From the NCBI RefSeq assembly GCF_900187875.1, contig NZ_FYEX01000001.1:744001-808000 (forward strand): a stretch of 64,000 nucleotides of DNA. Direction: 5' to 3'. The position numbers and the translations under genes are program-made. The notes under the pieces were generated by a model. The model searched no databases. It was not told the origin of the DNA and worked only from the letters and a program-made list of their open reading frames with translations. How positions within the stretch are numbered: the stretch's first letter is position 1; every line of letters starts with the position of its first letter. Source of the DNA: Polynucleobacter victoriensis (GTDB lineage Bacteria > Pseudomonadota > Gammaproteobacteria > Burkholderiales > Burkholderiaceae). Below are positions 25,895-35,496 of this stretch, in pieces.

Positions 25895-25920
25895 ATTGAT
25901 TCTCCAATAATATTGTTTAC

Positions 25921-26397
25921 TTATGCGCCCGCTGCTTGGTTACCGACTTTATCGGCCCATTCGCGCATTTTGTCTAAACCAGTCCAGTTAGCATCCACAT
26001 AAGTGATTGCACCAGTTGGGCATGCATCCGCACAGGCAGGATTGCCATCGCACAAGTCACACTTCTGAACTTTACCAGTTTCCTGAACGTAGTTGATTGT
26101 TCCGAATGGGCAAGAGATTGTGCAAACTTTGCAACCAACGCAAATATCTTCATGAACCACTTTGGCACCAGAAGCAGCATCGACTTGAATAGCTTCTACT
26201 GGGCAAGCGTGTAAACACCAAGCTTCATCACATTGCGTACATGTGTAAGGTACTTTTTTACCAGTGTGATGGAAGTCAAAGACTTTGATACGTGATTGCG
26301 CTGTATTGAATACGCCATAGTTCTCAAAACTACAGGCCATTTCACATTGCAGACAACCAGTACATTTATCAGCATTAATGTGCAACGATTTTTGCAT
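25921..26397 (-). CDS. four-cluster ferredoxin-like subunit of AOR (AorA-like)
   Basis: 158 residues from the ATG at 26397, which has GGAGAGA just before it. Sixteen cysteines form four [4Fe-4S] sites in the polyferredoxin pattern: CTGCLQCEMAC, CTQCDEAWCLHAC, CVGCKVCTISC and CDLCDGNPACADAC. It is an electron-transfer subunit like HycB or AorA and probably passes electrons from the AOR to the FAD subunit. It is the first gene of the operon; the promoter should lie in the 335-base gap upstream. Confidence 0.92.
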   Translation of the reverse strand: MQKSLHINADKCTGCLQCEMACSFENYGVFNTAQSRIKVFDFHHTGKKVPYTCTQCDEAWCLHACPVEAIQVDAASGAKVVHEDICVGCKVCTISCPFGTINYVQETGKVQKCDLCDGNPACADACPTGAITYVDANWTGLDKMREWADKVGNQAAGA

Positions 26398-26731
26398 CTT
26401 TCTCTCCACAAGTTACTTAAATCGCAAATATGCAATTTTTCATTTATGAATGAATCATCAATGATGCGACGTATAGCGTCTATAGGGAAAACCCTTGTTT
26501 TGAATGCTAGGCTGTTTTTTGGCTAGAACTTTAAGAAATATAGGGTTTAAAGGTCTTATTAGATCAACTGAAATTGGAAAAGTGTTCCATTTTGAGACAG
26601 CAGTATTTGTAGCTATTTTTCTCAGTTAATTTTTGAATATTTGGACTGTTAATTATTAGAAATGAAAAAACCCACTCTTTTCAGAGTGGGTTTTAATCAA
26701 ACTAAATCTAACTGGTTAAACCAGCGAGAAA
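26398..26731. other. intergenic region with AOR promoter area and porin terminator
   Basis: No gene is visible. The part next to the AOR operon (26400-26570) holds the probable promoter, including TAGGGTTTAAAGGTCTTAT at 26541-26559, which resembles the AGGGTCTTA element of other island promoters. The part near 26670 holds the porin terminator. Confidence 0.6.
26666..26694 (-). terminator. Rho-independent terminator of the second porin
   Basis: AAAACCCACTCT pairs with AGAGTGGGTTTT. On the minus strand the stem is followed by a T run. It lies 38 bases after the porin stop. Confidence 0.9.
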
Positions 26732-27832
26732 TTAGAATGAGTGACGGATACCGATAACTGTCGCAGTTTGATCTTTACCCGCTGCTGCGCCTGCTGCCAA
26801 GTTAGAAACATAAACTTTTGCAGTGCCATCATTTTGAGATGTGCCATGCATAGCATAACCAGTAGTACGAGGACTAAATGCATAAGTTACACCAACCGCA
26901 TAAACTTTTGCATCGTTATTAGCGACTGCTGCGTAGTCACCCGTAGCTGCTGCTGCATTAGAAACTTTAGTATATTGACCAAATGCAGAAATCTTTGCAG
27001 TAACTGGAGCTTTCAAACCAACATACTGAGATTTAACTTTATCAGTGTCATTAGAAACAACTCTTTCAATGTGACCAACGTAAGCTTTAACTACGCCGAA
27101 GTCATAATTCAAACCAAAAGTTCTAACGCTATCATTCTTTGTGCCGCCTGCGTTATTGTTTTGTGACCATGAAGCAACACCTTGTAATTTACCCGCAGTA
27201 TAAGTTGCTGACACTGCATCACCTGACCAATATGAATTATCGCCAGCCTGGCCACCAAATTGATGTTGGTAAGCAAGAACTAAACCACCTAAATTAGCTG
27301 ATTTCAATACAACAGCGTTTGCTGTACGTACATCACCAGTACCGGGAACTGCACCAGAACCGATATATGCAACACGTACCGCACCACCAAAGTTAGCAGC
27401 GCCGAACGCATCATTTGCAATCACCGCATCATACTCAAGGCGATTCATGCGGCCCAATTGAATAGAACCTAAATCAGACTTCTCTAAAGTAACGTTTGAA
27501 GCACGGTGAAACAAAACACCAGTCGTGGTTGCGCCTGATGCAACAACAGATCCACCAGCTACGCCAGTTCCGGCAGCAATTTCAGATTCAAGGTTAAAGC
27601 TAGCTTTAAGGCCACCACCTAAATCTTCTGTACCACGCACACCCCAACGTGATGTAGACAAAGCACCAGAAGTAGTAGCAAGTGTAGAGCCTGTTTTACC
27701 AGCTGCTGTGTCATGTGGATTAGAACTCATAACACCCATGTCAACGATACCGTACAAAGTCACGCTAGACTGAGCTTGAGCAGCTGTTGCAACAGTTGCC
27801 AAAGCAGCCAATGCGATAAGTGATTTTTTCAT
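26732..27832 (-). CDS. Gram-negative general porin 2
   Basis: 366 residues from the ATG at 27832 (the frame extends 11 codons further, but the signal peptide MKKSLIALAALATVATAAQA fixes the start). The mature chain begins SSVTLYGIVDMG and ends IGIRHSF, as in Burkholderiales porins. Its last 17 coding bases equal those of the first porin. A small inverted repeat (ACCTAG/CTAGGT, 27864-27879) is in the leader. It bounds the AOR/PQQ island on the right. Confidence 0.92.
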   Translation of the reverse strand: MKKSLIALAALATVATAAQAQSSVTLYGIVDMGVMSSNPHDTAAGKTGSTLATTSGALSTSRWGVRGTEDLGGGLKASFNLESEIAAGTGVAGGSVVASGATTTGVLFHRASNVTLEKSDLGSIQLGRMNRLEYDAVIANDAFGAANFGGAVRVAYIGSGAVPGTGDVRTANAVVLKSANLGGLVLAYQHQFGGQAGDNSYWSGDAVSATYTAGKLQGVASWSQNNNAGGTKNDSVRTFGLNYDFGVVKAYVGHIERVVSNDTDKVKSQYVGLKAPVTAKISAFGQYTKVSNAAAATGDYAAVANNDAKVYAVGVTYAFSPRTTGYAMHGTSQNDGTAKVYVSNLAAGAAAGKDQTATVIGIRHSF

Positions 27833-28066
27833 TCGTAAATCTCCATTAATGTGAAATAAACGCACCTAGATTCCTAGGTACTATGTTGATTCTGCCTCAC
27901 TTTGCATGATAAAACGATGACATAACCGTCAAATAGGGTTATTTGTTGCCAAAAAACAACGATTTTTAATGCCTACTTATTTGATTTGCCAGGTTAGAGA
28001 TTTTTTAATTAGAAAAATATAATTAAATCAGTTACTTAGAAGGATGTATTCACCAAATTAGGTAAA

Positions 28067-28846
28067 TCACTCTTGTGATTCCAACTTTGGCTCATAGAAC
28101 CTGGCCACCAAAATACCTAATTCGTACAATAGGCAGAGTGGTATAGCAAGTAATAGCTGAGATAGAACATCAGGTGGCGTGACCACAGCAGCAATCACAA
28201 AAGCACCTACGATGATGTATGGACGAATTTCTTTAAGCTTGTTGATTCTGACCATACCAAGTTTGACTAGTACAACCACAACAACTGGCACCTCAAAAGT
28301 TAAACCAAACGCCAAGAAGGTGGTCATTGCAAAGCTAAGATACTTATCAATGTCAGTTGCCATGTCCGCACCCAAGGGTGCGTTGTAGTGCGCCATAAAC
28401 TGAAAGACCGTTGGGAACACCAAAAAGTAGGCAAAAGCCATACCAGCTATAAAAAGTATGTAGCTACTGGTAACAATTGGCAATATTAATTGGCGCTCAT
28501 GCTTGTATAAACCAGGGGCAATAAAAGCCCACAACTGGTACATGATGACAGGTAAGGCGCCTAAGAAGGCTACCAACATGGTGACTTTCATGGGCACGAA
28601 GAAGGAGCCGGTGACATCTGTCACGATCATTCTTCCACCATTGGGCAATGCGTCTAATAATGGTTTAGAAAACAGATGGAAGATATCTGGCGCCCAATAA
28701 ACCAAACCTAAAAACACAACCAACAAAGCTGCCACTGATTTGATCAAACGATCACGCAACTCAAACAAATGAGTCAGAAAGGTTTCTTGTATCCCCTCTT
28801 CCTTATCTGACTCTGGTGTTTGCTCAGGTGTTTGTTGTGCTGACAT
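28067..28846 (-). CDS. tatC: Sec-independent translocase subunit TatC
   Basis: 259 residues with six predicted membrane helices. The N-terminal FLTHLFELRDRLIK and the conserved SPGLYKHER-like loop (FIAPGLYKHERQ) identify TatC, the signal-peptide receptor of the twin-arginine export pathway. It is last in tatA-tatB-tatC, which follow the his genes as is usual in betaproteobacteria. Confidence 0.97.
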   Translation of the reverse strand: MSAQQTPEQTPESDKEEGIQETFLTHLFELRDRLIKSVAALLVVFLGLVYWAPDIFHLFSKPLLDALPNGGRMIVTDVTGSFFVPMKVTMLVAFLGALPVIMYQLWAFIAPGLYKHERQLILPIVTSSYILFIAGMAFAYFLVFPTVFQFMAHYNAPLGADMATDIDKYLSFAMTTFLAFGLTFEVPVVVVVLVKLGMVRINKLKEIRPYIIVGAFVIAAVVTPPDVLSQLLLAIPLCLLYELGILVARFYEPKLESQE

Positions 28847-28876
28847 TTTTTTATTTGTTTTACTGTTTCGATTAGT

Positions 28877-29407
28877 CTAAAAAAATGACTTAGGTGCTTT
28901 TTGTTGGCTAGCAGCACGTCTAAAACGCTTTACCCTTGCTGCGCCTGATTGAATCTTTGTTTTTACACCAGCAGTTTTTTTATACCACTGAGGCATCGCT
29001 GATTTTTTTACCCCCCAACTGTCTCTACCTTGTCTGAGGTTAGTTTTCGGCTCACGAATCGCGTAACCACCGTTATCAGAAAAGTCATCATAGCTATCAA
29101 AAGCACTCGATGATTGAGATGTATTTGCATCTCCTAGATCTTTTTTGGCTTCATTGAGTGTTGTGCCAATGTCATTCATGCTGGACTGAACATCTTTAAC
29201 TGCACTGGTTGCAGCTTCCTGCATTTTCTTTAACTCATCCAACTCAACCTGGCGGTTAACTTCACTTTTAACTTCAGCCATATAACGCTGAGCGCGCCCC
29301 ATTAAGTTACCCGCCATGCGGGCAACCTTAGGTAAACGCTCAGGACCTATCACCACCAACGCGACTACCGCAATGAGGGCGAGCTTGGAAACTCCAAGAT
29401 CGATCAT
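28877..29407 (-). CDS. tatB: Tat translocase subunit TatB
   Basis: 176 residues. One N-terminal helix (about 5-20) is followed by GPERLP (21-26) and a long amphipathic helix; the C-terminal 100 residues are basic and poorly conserved. TatB works with TatC in substrate recognition. The gene precedes tatC by 30 bases. Confidence 0.95.
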   Translation of the reverse strand: MIDLGVSKLALIAVVALVVIGPERLPKVARMAGNLMGRAQRYMAEVKSEVNRQVELDELKKMQEAATSAVKDVQSSMNDIGTTLNEAKKDLGDANTSQSSSAFDSYDDFSDNGGYAIREPKTNLRQGRDSWGVKKSAMPQWYKKTAGVKTKIQSGAARVKRFRRAASQQKAPKSFF

Positions 29408-29474
29408 GTTAGATGCTTAAATATGATGAATTGAATCAACAGTTGGTGTAGTGGCCATTTTGCTGGCCACTAAC

Positions 29475-29702
29475 TTAACCCCTGTTCACATCCTTGGCTT
29501 GAACATCAACTGTCTTACCATCATTCTGACCCTGAATTTGGGTAGGCTCAGCTGATTTTTCTTCAGCGCCCTTCATACCATCTTTAAAACCTTTAACAGC
29601 GCCACCAAGATCTGAACCAATGTTGCGTAGTTTTTTAGTACCGAATACCAATAAAACGATCACTAAAACAATAATCCAATGCCAAACGCTAAATGAACCC
29701 AT
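29475..29702 (-). CDS. tatA: Tat translocase pore subunit TatA
   Basis: 75 residues: [21 protein letters not shown] gives the membrane helix with the FG hinge at 20-21, then the amphipathic helix [21 protein letters not shown]. TatA oligomers form the export pore. It is the first tat gene, 14 bases after the HIT gene. Confidence 0.96.
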   Translation of the reverse strand: MGSFSVWHWIIVLVIVLLVFGTKKLRNIGSDLGGAVKGFKDGMKGAEEKSAEPTQIQGQNDGKTVDVQAKDVNRG

Positions 29703-29716
29703 TATTTGCTCCTAAT

Positions 29717-30082
29717 TTAATTTTTCTTCCAAGGACGGGGGCCACCCATCACATGCATATGCAAATGGTATACCTCTTGACCACCATCAGCACCGTTATT
29801 GATCATCACACGAAAGCCCCCGGAGTCGCCAGGGCGGCATCCTTGCTCTAGAGCAAGGCGCGGTGCAATGGTCATCATTCTACCCAGTAATGCCTCATCT
29901 GCGCTAGTTGCTGTCATTAAATTTGAAAAATGACGCTTAGGGATAATCAGAAAGTGAATAGGGGCAGATGGGTTAATGTCATGAAAAGCAAAAAGCTCCT
30001 CATCTTCATAGACTTTTTTACTCGGAATCTGACCTGAAACAATTTTGCAAAAAATGCAGTTTTCTGAATGTTCGTGGCTCAT
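29717..30082 (-). CDS. hinT: HIT-family nucleoside phosphoramidase (HinT)
   Basis: 121 residues. The histidine triad is H106-L-H108-M-H110 near the C-terminus (YHLHMHVMGG), with the N-terminal CIFCKIVSGQIP motif. HinT hydrolyses nucleoside phosphoramidates. It stands in its usual place between hisE and tatA. Confidence 0.94.
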   Translation of the reverse strand: MSHEHSENCIFCKIVSGQIPSKKVYEDEELFAFHDINPSAPIHFLIIPKRHFSNLMTATSADEALLGRMMTIAPRLALEQGCRPGDSGGFRVMINNGADGGQEVYHLHMHVMGGPRPWKKN

Positions 30083-30106
30083 TACTGATCTCTGCTGATT
30101 GGCTAA

Positions 30107-30493
30107 TTAAGCTTTTCTAGCTGCTTTTTCAGCAATACCGGAAACACCCTCACGACGCTCAAGCTCTGCAATGATATCTTCAGGGCGCAAATTAAATTGT
30201 GACAAAGCCACAAAACAGTGGAACCAAAGATCAGCGATCTCACCCACTAATTTTGATTGCATCTCAGGGGCCAAATTAGCAAAACGACTGTCTTTTGCAG
30301 CCATGACCGTTTCAGCAGCTTCCTCACCAATTTTTTTCAAAATAGCGTCATCACCCTTGCTAAACAATTTAGCAATATAAGAAATGTCAGGGTCAGCTTT
30401 ACCGGCCAAAAAATCAGCTCGACGTGCATCGACCACATCAGCTAGTCGTTTGATAGCATCCATGTTGTTAGTATTTTTAGCTTGTTCAGTCAT
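30107..30493 (-). CDS. hisE: phosphoribosyl-ATP pyrophosphatase
   Basis: 128 residues, all-alpha MazG-like fold with the [11 protein letters not shown] motif that binds magnesium. It does the second step of histidine synthesis, PR-ATP to PR-AMP. It is separate from HisI, as in other betaproteobacteria. Confidence 0.95.
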   Translation of the reverse strand: MTEQAKNTNNMDAIKRLADVVDARRADFLAGKADPDISYIAKLFSKGDDAILKKIGEEAAETVMAAKDSRFANLAPEMQSKLVGEIADLWFHCFVALSQFNLRPEDIIAELERREGVSGIAEKAARKA

Positions 30494-30561
30494 TGCTGTC
30501 TGTCTTTATTTGAGTCGACTTAATTAGTTAGCTTAATTGATGTTATTTCAAGCACTCTAAA

Positions 30562-30936
30562 CTATTTTTTCCAAACAGGTCCTGCTGGTGTTTTTTCTAA
30601 ATCCAAGAAAAAACAGCTATGCGCACCTGTGTGACAAGCAATACGATCTTTTTGATCAACCTTGATCAGAATAGTGTCGCCATCACAATCTAAATGAATA
30701 CTTTTCACTTTTTGCACATGACCAGATTCTTCACCCTTGTGCCAGATCTTTTTTCTGGAACGTGACCAGTAAATAGCTTCACCTTTTTCAAGGGTTAACT
30801 GCAATGACTCTTTGTTCATCCAAGCCATCATGAGGACATCACCCGTATCAAACTCTTGAGCGATCACCGCAACCAAACCTTGTTCGTTCCAAGAAACTTG
30901 GTCTAACCAATTTTGCTGCGAAGTGTTATTACTCAT
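30562..30936 (-). CDS. hisI: phosphoribosyl-AMP cyclohydrolase
   Basis: 124 residues with the DCDGDT metal motif and CHTGAHSCF zinc ligands. It opens the adenine ring of PR-AMP in the third step of histidine synthesis. It lies between hisF and hisE. Confidence 0.95.
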   Translation of the reverse strand: MSNNTSQQNWLDQVSWNEQGLVAVIAQEFDTGDVLMMAWMNKESLQLTLEKGEAIYWSRSRKKIWHKGEESGHVQKVKSIHLDCDGDTILIKVDQKDRIACHTGAHSCFFLDLEKTPAGPVWKK

Positions 30937-30959
30937 ATTGGTTCCGTTATCTTTATCAA

Positions 30960-31718
30960 TTAAATGCGCACAGGTATGCCCTGATCTGCCATCAACTGCT
31001 TAGCTTGACCAACGGTATATTCACCAAAGTGAAAAATACTTGCTGCCAGAACAGCATCTGCATGCCCTTTGGTGATGCCATCAGCCAAATGCTGTAAGTT
31101 ACCCACACCACCTGAAGCAATCACGGGAACAGGCACTGCATCACTCACAGCTCTAGTTAACTCCAGATCAAACCCATTTTTAGTGCCATCTCGATCCATG
31201 CTAGTCAGCAGAATCTCACCCGCGCCACGCTTAGCCACTTCTTGCGCCCAAGCAACTGCATTGATGCCTGTGTTCTTGCGACCACCATGGGTAAATACTT
31301 CCCATAAACCAGGCGCCGTTTGTTTAGCGTCAATTGCAACAACAATACATTGCGAACCATACTTCGCAGCAGAGTCTGATACCAAATCAGGGTTGGCTAC
31401 CGCAGCAGAGTTCATACCGACTTTATCGGCGCCAGCATTTAATAAACGACGCACATCAGTAACAGCTCTAACACCACCGCCAACAGTTAACGGAATAAAT
31501 ACTTGGGATGCCACATCTTCAATGATGTGCAAAATTAGATCGCGCTCATCAGATGTCGCCGTGATATCTAAAAAAGTAATCTCATCTGCACCCTGGTCAT
31601 CGTAGCGCTTAGCGATTTCAACTGGATCTCCGGCATCTCTTAACTCAACAAAATTCACTCCCTTCACAACCCGACCGGCTGTGACATCTAAACAAGGAAT
31701 GATTCTTTTTGAGAGCAT
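30960..31718 (-). CDS. hisF: imidazole glycerol phosphate synthase, cyclase subunit
   Basis: 252 residues, TIM barrel with catalytic Asp11 (IIPCLDV) and the second Asp in VVAIDAKQT. It works with HisH to make IGP and AICAR. The phosphate-binding GGGVRAV and ASGGVGN loops are present. Confidence 0.97.
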   Translation of the reverse strand: MLSKRIIPCLDVTAGRVVKGVNFVELRDAGDPVEIAKRYDDQGADEITFLDITATSDERDLILHIIEDVASQVFIPLTVGGGVRAVTDVRRLLNAGADKVGMNSAAVANPDLVSDSAAKYGSQCIVVAIDAKQTAPGLWEVFTHGGRKNTGINAVAWAQEVAKRGAGEILLTSMDRDGTKNGFDLELTRAVSDAVPVPVIASGGVGNLQHLADGITKGHADAVLAASIFHFGEYTVGQAKQLMADQGIPVRI

Positions 31719-31746
31719 GAGTATTTACTTGTTTTATTAACTTAGC

Positions 31747-32487
31747 TTAGTTGCTTTTTTCATCGGCATATTTTTGCGCTTTTGCTAAATCAAGACTGCC
31801 TGTATAAATGGCACGACCAGCAATCACACCCATGACGCCCTCAGGCTCAGCAGCACAAAGAGCGTCGATATCATTCATATTAGTTAAGCCACCGCTTGCA
31901 ATGATTGGGATGTTCACGGCTTGAGCCAATTTAACTGTGGCATCCATATTGATACCTTGCAACATGCCATCTCTACCAATATCGGTATAAATGATGGCCT
32001 CTACGCCATAGTCTTCGTATTTCTTAGCCAGATCAGCTACTTCGTGACCTGTTAACTTACTCCAACCATCTGTTGCCACTTTGCCTTCTTTGGCATCCAA
32101 GCCAACAATGATGTGCCCTGGGAAAGCCACACAAGCATCTTGCAAGAAGCCTGGGTTTTTAACAGCGGCTGTACCAATGATCACGTAGCTCAAACCATCA
32201 TCCAATAAACGCTCGATTGTTTCTAGGTCACGAATACCGCCACCCAACTGAACTGGAATGTCATCACCCACAGCTTTGAGAATGGATTTGATAGCAGATT
32301 CATTTTTAGGTTTGCCCGCAAAAGCACCGTCCAAATCCACCAAGTGCAAACGTCGGGCACCTTGCTCAACCCAGTGCTTCGCCATCGCACCCGGATCTTC
32401 CGAGAACGTTGTCACTTTATCCATGTCACCTTGCTCTAAACGAACACAGTGGCCTTGTTTAAGATCAATTGCAGGTATTAACAACAT
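31747..32487 (-). CDS. hisA: phosphoribosyl-formimino-AICAR isomerase
   Basis: 246 residues, TIM barrel like HisF with catalytic Asp8 (PAIDLKQG) and a second Asp in YTDIGRDGM. The GGGIRD and ASGGLTN phosphate loops are intact. It acts just before HisF/HisH in the pathway. Confidence 0.97.
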   Translation of the reverse strand: MLLIPAIDLKQGHCVRLEQGDMDKVTTFSEDPGAMAKHWVEQGARRLHLVDLDGAFAGKPKNESAIKSILKAVGDDIPVQLGGGIRDLETIERLLDDGLSYVIIGTAAVKNPGFLQDACVAFPGHIIVGLDAKEGKVATDGWSKLTGHEVADLAKKYEDYGVEAIIYTDIGRDGMLQGINMDATVKLAQAVNIPIIASGGLTNMNDIDALCAAEPEGVMGVIAGRAIYTGSLDLAKAQKYADEKSN

Positions 32488-32504
32488 GATGAATATTTAA
32501 TAAA

Positions 32505-33182
32505 TTAAGGTTGCCAACGAGTAAAGTTTTGATACAAACGTAAACCTAAGTGTGCGCTTTTTTCTGGATGAAACTGGGTTGCAAAGATATTGTCTTTTGC
32601 AACAGCACAAGTAAATAGATTTCCATAATCTGTAGCACCTACAGTATGAGCTGAATTTGCTGGTACTGCATAGTAACTGTGCACAAAGTAAAAAGAGCTG
32701 TTGTCTGGTATGCCATCCCATAGTGGATGTTGTTTAGTTTGCTGTACTTGGTTCCAACCCATGTGTGGCACTTTAAAGTGCGAACCATCAGCTTGGTTTT
32801 TACCAGCCAAGTCAAAACGAATCACTTTACCTGGCAATAAACCTAAGCCAGGCGTGACATCTGTACCTTTGGGTGCGTCAAATCTGACTTCTGCACTGGT
32901 CTCAAATAACATTTGCTCGCCCACACAAACACCTAACATGGGTTTTGTGCGGCTCGCCTCAAGAACAACATCCAATAAACCAGATTCTTGCAAATGCGAC
33001 ATACAGTCAGGCATCGCTCCTTGACCAGGTAAAACCACCTTATCAGCTGCTTTAATTTCTGCGGCACTTGAGGAAATCTTGACATTAGCCTCTGGTGCGG
33101 CATGCATCAAAGCCTGCGCAACAGAGCGCAAATTACCCATTCCGTAATCAACAATGGCAATGCTTGGTGAATTTTTAGACAA
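32505..33182 (-). CDS. hisH: imidazole glycerol phosphate synthase, glutaminase subunit
   Basis: 225 residues, class I glutamine amidotransferase. The nucleophile is Cys86 (GVCVGEQ; the usual sequence is GxCxGxQ) and the His-Glu pair is in FHPEKS. It supplies ammonia to HisF. Confidence 0.95.
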   Translation of the reverse strand: MSKNSPSIAIVDYGMGNLRSVAQALMHAAPEANVKISSSAAEIKAADKVVLPGQGAMPDCMSHLQESGLLDVVLEASRTKPMLGVCVGEQMLFETSAEVRFDAPKGTDVTPGLGLLPGKVIRFDLAGKNQADGSHFKVPHMGWNQVQQTKQHPLWDGIPDNSSFYFVHSYYAVPANSAHTVGATDYGNLFTCAVAKDNIFATQFHPEKSAHLGLRLYQNFTRWQP

Positions 33183-33217
33183 GGTCTGAACCTAATGCTT
33201 AAAAGGTAATTAAAGGC

Positions 33218-33805
33218 TTACAAGCTACCTTTTGTAGAAGGAACCACACCACTGGCACGAGGATCTAATTCCAAAGCCATGCGTAAAGCACGACCAAAGG
33301 CCTTAAATACTGTTTCAATTTGGTGGTGAGCATTAATGCCACGAATGTTGTCGATATGCAAAGTCACGCCAGCGTGATTAACAAATCCGCGGAAAAATTC
33401 AATCGTGAGATCCACGTCAAAGTCACCCACACGAGCACGTGTGAATGGCACATGGAACTCCAAACCAGGACGCCCTGAGAAATCAATCACAACACGTGAC
33501 AAAGTTTCATCCAACGGCACATAAGAATGTCCGTAACGAGTGATGCCTTTTTTATCGCCCACTGCCTTGGCAATAGCCTGACCCAGAGTGATGCCAACAT
33601 CCTCTACAGTGTGGTGATCATCAATGTGTGTGTCACCTTTTGCAGTCACAGTAAGATCAATCATGCCGTGACGAGCAATCTGATCGAGCATGTGATCTAG
33701 GAAAGGAACCCCAGAATTAAGTTGAGCTTTACCCGTGCCGTCTAGATTGAGGGCAATCTGAATTTGGGTTTCCGAAGTGTTTCTTGTGACATCTACAGTG
33801 CGCAT
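33218..33805 (-). CDS. hisB: imidazoleglycerol-phosphate dehydratase
   Basis: 195 residues, single-function form without the phosphatase domain. The metal-binding DDHHTVED and [18 protein letters not shown] motifs are intact. It is the first gene of the leftward his run, divergent from hisC across 124 bases that should hold both promoters. Confidence 0.96.
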   Translation of the reverse strand: MRTVDVTRNTSETQIQIALNLDGTGKAQLNSGVPFLDHMLDQIARHGMIDLTVTAKGDTHIDDHHTVEDVGITLGQAIAKAVGDKKGITRYGHSYVPLDETLSRVVIDFSGRPGLEFHVPFTRARVGDFDVDLTIEFFRGFVNHAGVTLHIDNIRGINAHHQIETVFKAFGRALRMALELDPRASGVVPSTKGSL

Positions 33806-33929
33806 GCCGTCATAATATCACCGTCCTCATGAATTTCCACCCTGTGGTACTGTTCTGAAGATGCTGATTCTTAAAGAATTTAGCTAAAAAATCGTTAAAA
33901 CTACTGGATTAATAAGGTAAGCCATCAAG

Positions 33930-35000
33930 ATGAGCCGTTTTTGGAGCAACACTGTCAAAGGATTAACGCCGTATGTACCCGGCGAACAGCCCAAATTAAG
34001 CCAACTGATTAAGCTCAATACCAATGAGAGTCCTTACGGGCCATCACCCAAGGCACTGGCCGCAATTGCCAGCGCCAATACAGATGCTTTACGCCTGTAT
34101 CCAGACCCAAACTCTGATGCTCTAAAACAAGCTATTGCCAAAGTTCATGGACTTAACCCCCAACAAATTTTTGTTGGCAATGGCTCAGACGAAGTATTAG
34201 CTCATGCATTTTTAGGCTTACTAAAACACGATGCACCCATTTTGTTTCCAGACATCACCTATAGCTTTTATCCTGTCTACTGCAATCTCTACGACATAGC
34301 TTTTGAAAACGTTCCTCTGAATGAGGACTTTTCAATCTCCATAGACGCTTACTTAAATAAAAATGGTGGCAAAAATGGCGGGATTATCTTCCCAAACCCC
34401 AATGCACCAACTGGGCGTGCTCTTAGCTTAAAAAATATCAAAGACCTTTTAGACGGCAATAAAAATAGCGTCGTTGTAATTGATGAAGCTTATGTTGATT
34501 TTGGAACAGAATCTGCGGTCTCACTTGTTAATCAATATGACAATCTATTGGTAACGCATACTCTTTCTAAATCGTATGCTCTCGCAGGTCTACGTGTGGG
34601 CTATGCAGTGGGTCACCCTGAGCTCATTGAAGGTTTAGAGCGAGTCAAAAATAGCTTTAACTCTTATCCAATCGACAAACTAGCGATGGCTGGCGCCATC
34701 GCCGCAGTTGAAGATCAAGCTTATTTACAGAAAATTAGCCAAGCAGTTATTCAAACAAGAACTGAGCTAGTGAAGTCTTTAGATCAATTAGGGTTTGAAA
34801 CAATCCCATCCAGCGCTAATTTTATTTTTACCAAACACCCTCAGCATGATGCTTCCAAGATTGCGACATCTCTAAGAGACAAGCACATCATCGTGCGTTA
34901 CTTTAAGATGCCACGCATTGACCAACACTTGCGCATCACGATTGGCACTGATGAGCAGTGTGCCAAACTGATTGAAGCACTTAAAGAAATTATTAATTAA
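33930..35000 (+). CDS. hisC: histidinol-phosphate aminotransferase
   Basis: 356 residues, fold-type I PLP enzyme. The Schiff-base Lys214 is in [12 protein letters not shown], Asp185 in VIDEAYVDF, and the N-terminal [12 protein letters not shown] is typical of HisC. It transcribes opposite to every other his gene in the cluster although it keeps the usual position between hisD and hisB. The last bases overlap the stop of the coiled-coil gene on the other strand. Confidence 0.95.
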   Translation: MSRFWSNTVKGLTPYVPGEQPKLSQLIKLNTNESPYGPSPKALAAIASANTDALRLYPDPNSDALKQAIAKVHGLNPQQIFVGNGSDEVLAHAFLGLLKHDAPILFPDITYSFYPVYCNLYDIAFENVPLNEDFSISIDAYLNKNGGKNGGIIFPNPNAPTGRALSLKNIKDLLDGNKNSVVVIDEAYVDFGTESAVSLVNQYDNLLVTHTLSKSYALAGLRVGYAVGHPELIEGLERVKNSFNSYPIDKLAMAGAIAAVEDQAYLQKISQAVIQTRTELVKSLDQLGFETIPSSANFIFTKHPQHDASKIATSLRDKHIIVRYFKMPRIDQHLRITIGTDEQCAKLIEALKEIIN

Positions 35001-35383
35001 ATTGCTCTTGTGAAGTAGGCTAAAGCACTAATACCTACAGACATACAAGCTACGATCAAGCCACCCAAACGATTAAATAATTTACTCGTTAACAAATCAG
35101 GCATGCAGTCCATTTTTTCCTCCAGGTGGCCAACTTTGTTATCGAGGTAATTAAACTTATCGTTGAGATGATTAAACTTTTCATCTAAATAGTGAAACTT
35201 CTCATCTATTTTTTGATTTAACTGATCTCGCACTTCATACAATTCATTTTTTGTTGCCAAGTCCTGGGTAGTGTGCAAGCTATACCCAATTCCTTCAGAT
35301 AAGGTCTCGGATTGCTCTTTCGTAAATCCAACTGCTTGCAATGTTTTGGCATATTGCAAGGTACTAAAAATGACCGCACTCAT
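34997..35383 (-). CDS. DUF1640-like coiled-coil membrane protein
   Basis: 128 residues from the ATG at 35383, preceded by AGGAGA. The N-terminal half ([22 protein letters not shown]) resembles DUF1640/CCDC90-type proteins; a coiled coil of heptads ([18 protein letters not shown]) and a C-terminal membrane anchor ([18 protein letters not shown]) follow. Function unknown. It is inserted between hisC and hisD, a place with no such gene in the usual cluster, and is bounded by the hisD terminator. Confidence 0.75.
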   Translation of the reverse strand: MSAVIFSTLQYAKTLQAVGFTKEQSETLSEGIGYSLHTTQDLATKNELYEVRDQLNQKIDEKFHYLDEKFNHLNDKFNYLDNKVGHLEEKMDCMPDLLTSKLFNRLGGLIVACMSVGISALAYFTRAI

Positions 35384-35440
35384 TTGATGTCTCCTAAAAA
35401 ATAATTTTATATTTTTTATAAGCAAAAAATCAAATCGCCA

Positions 35441-35475
35441 AAAGTAATGGCACACGAATTGTGTGCCATTACTTT
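35441..35475 (-). terminator. long perfect hairpin after hisD
   Basis: Fifteen-base perfect arms (AAAGTAATGGCACAC with GTGTGCCATTACTTT) around a five-base loop lie 22 bases after the hisD stop. It would end the murA-hisG-hisD transcript. The T run is weak, so processing or Rho may help. Confidence 0.7.
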
Positions 35476-35496
35476 ATGGATAGTTTTTGTTGATTT

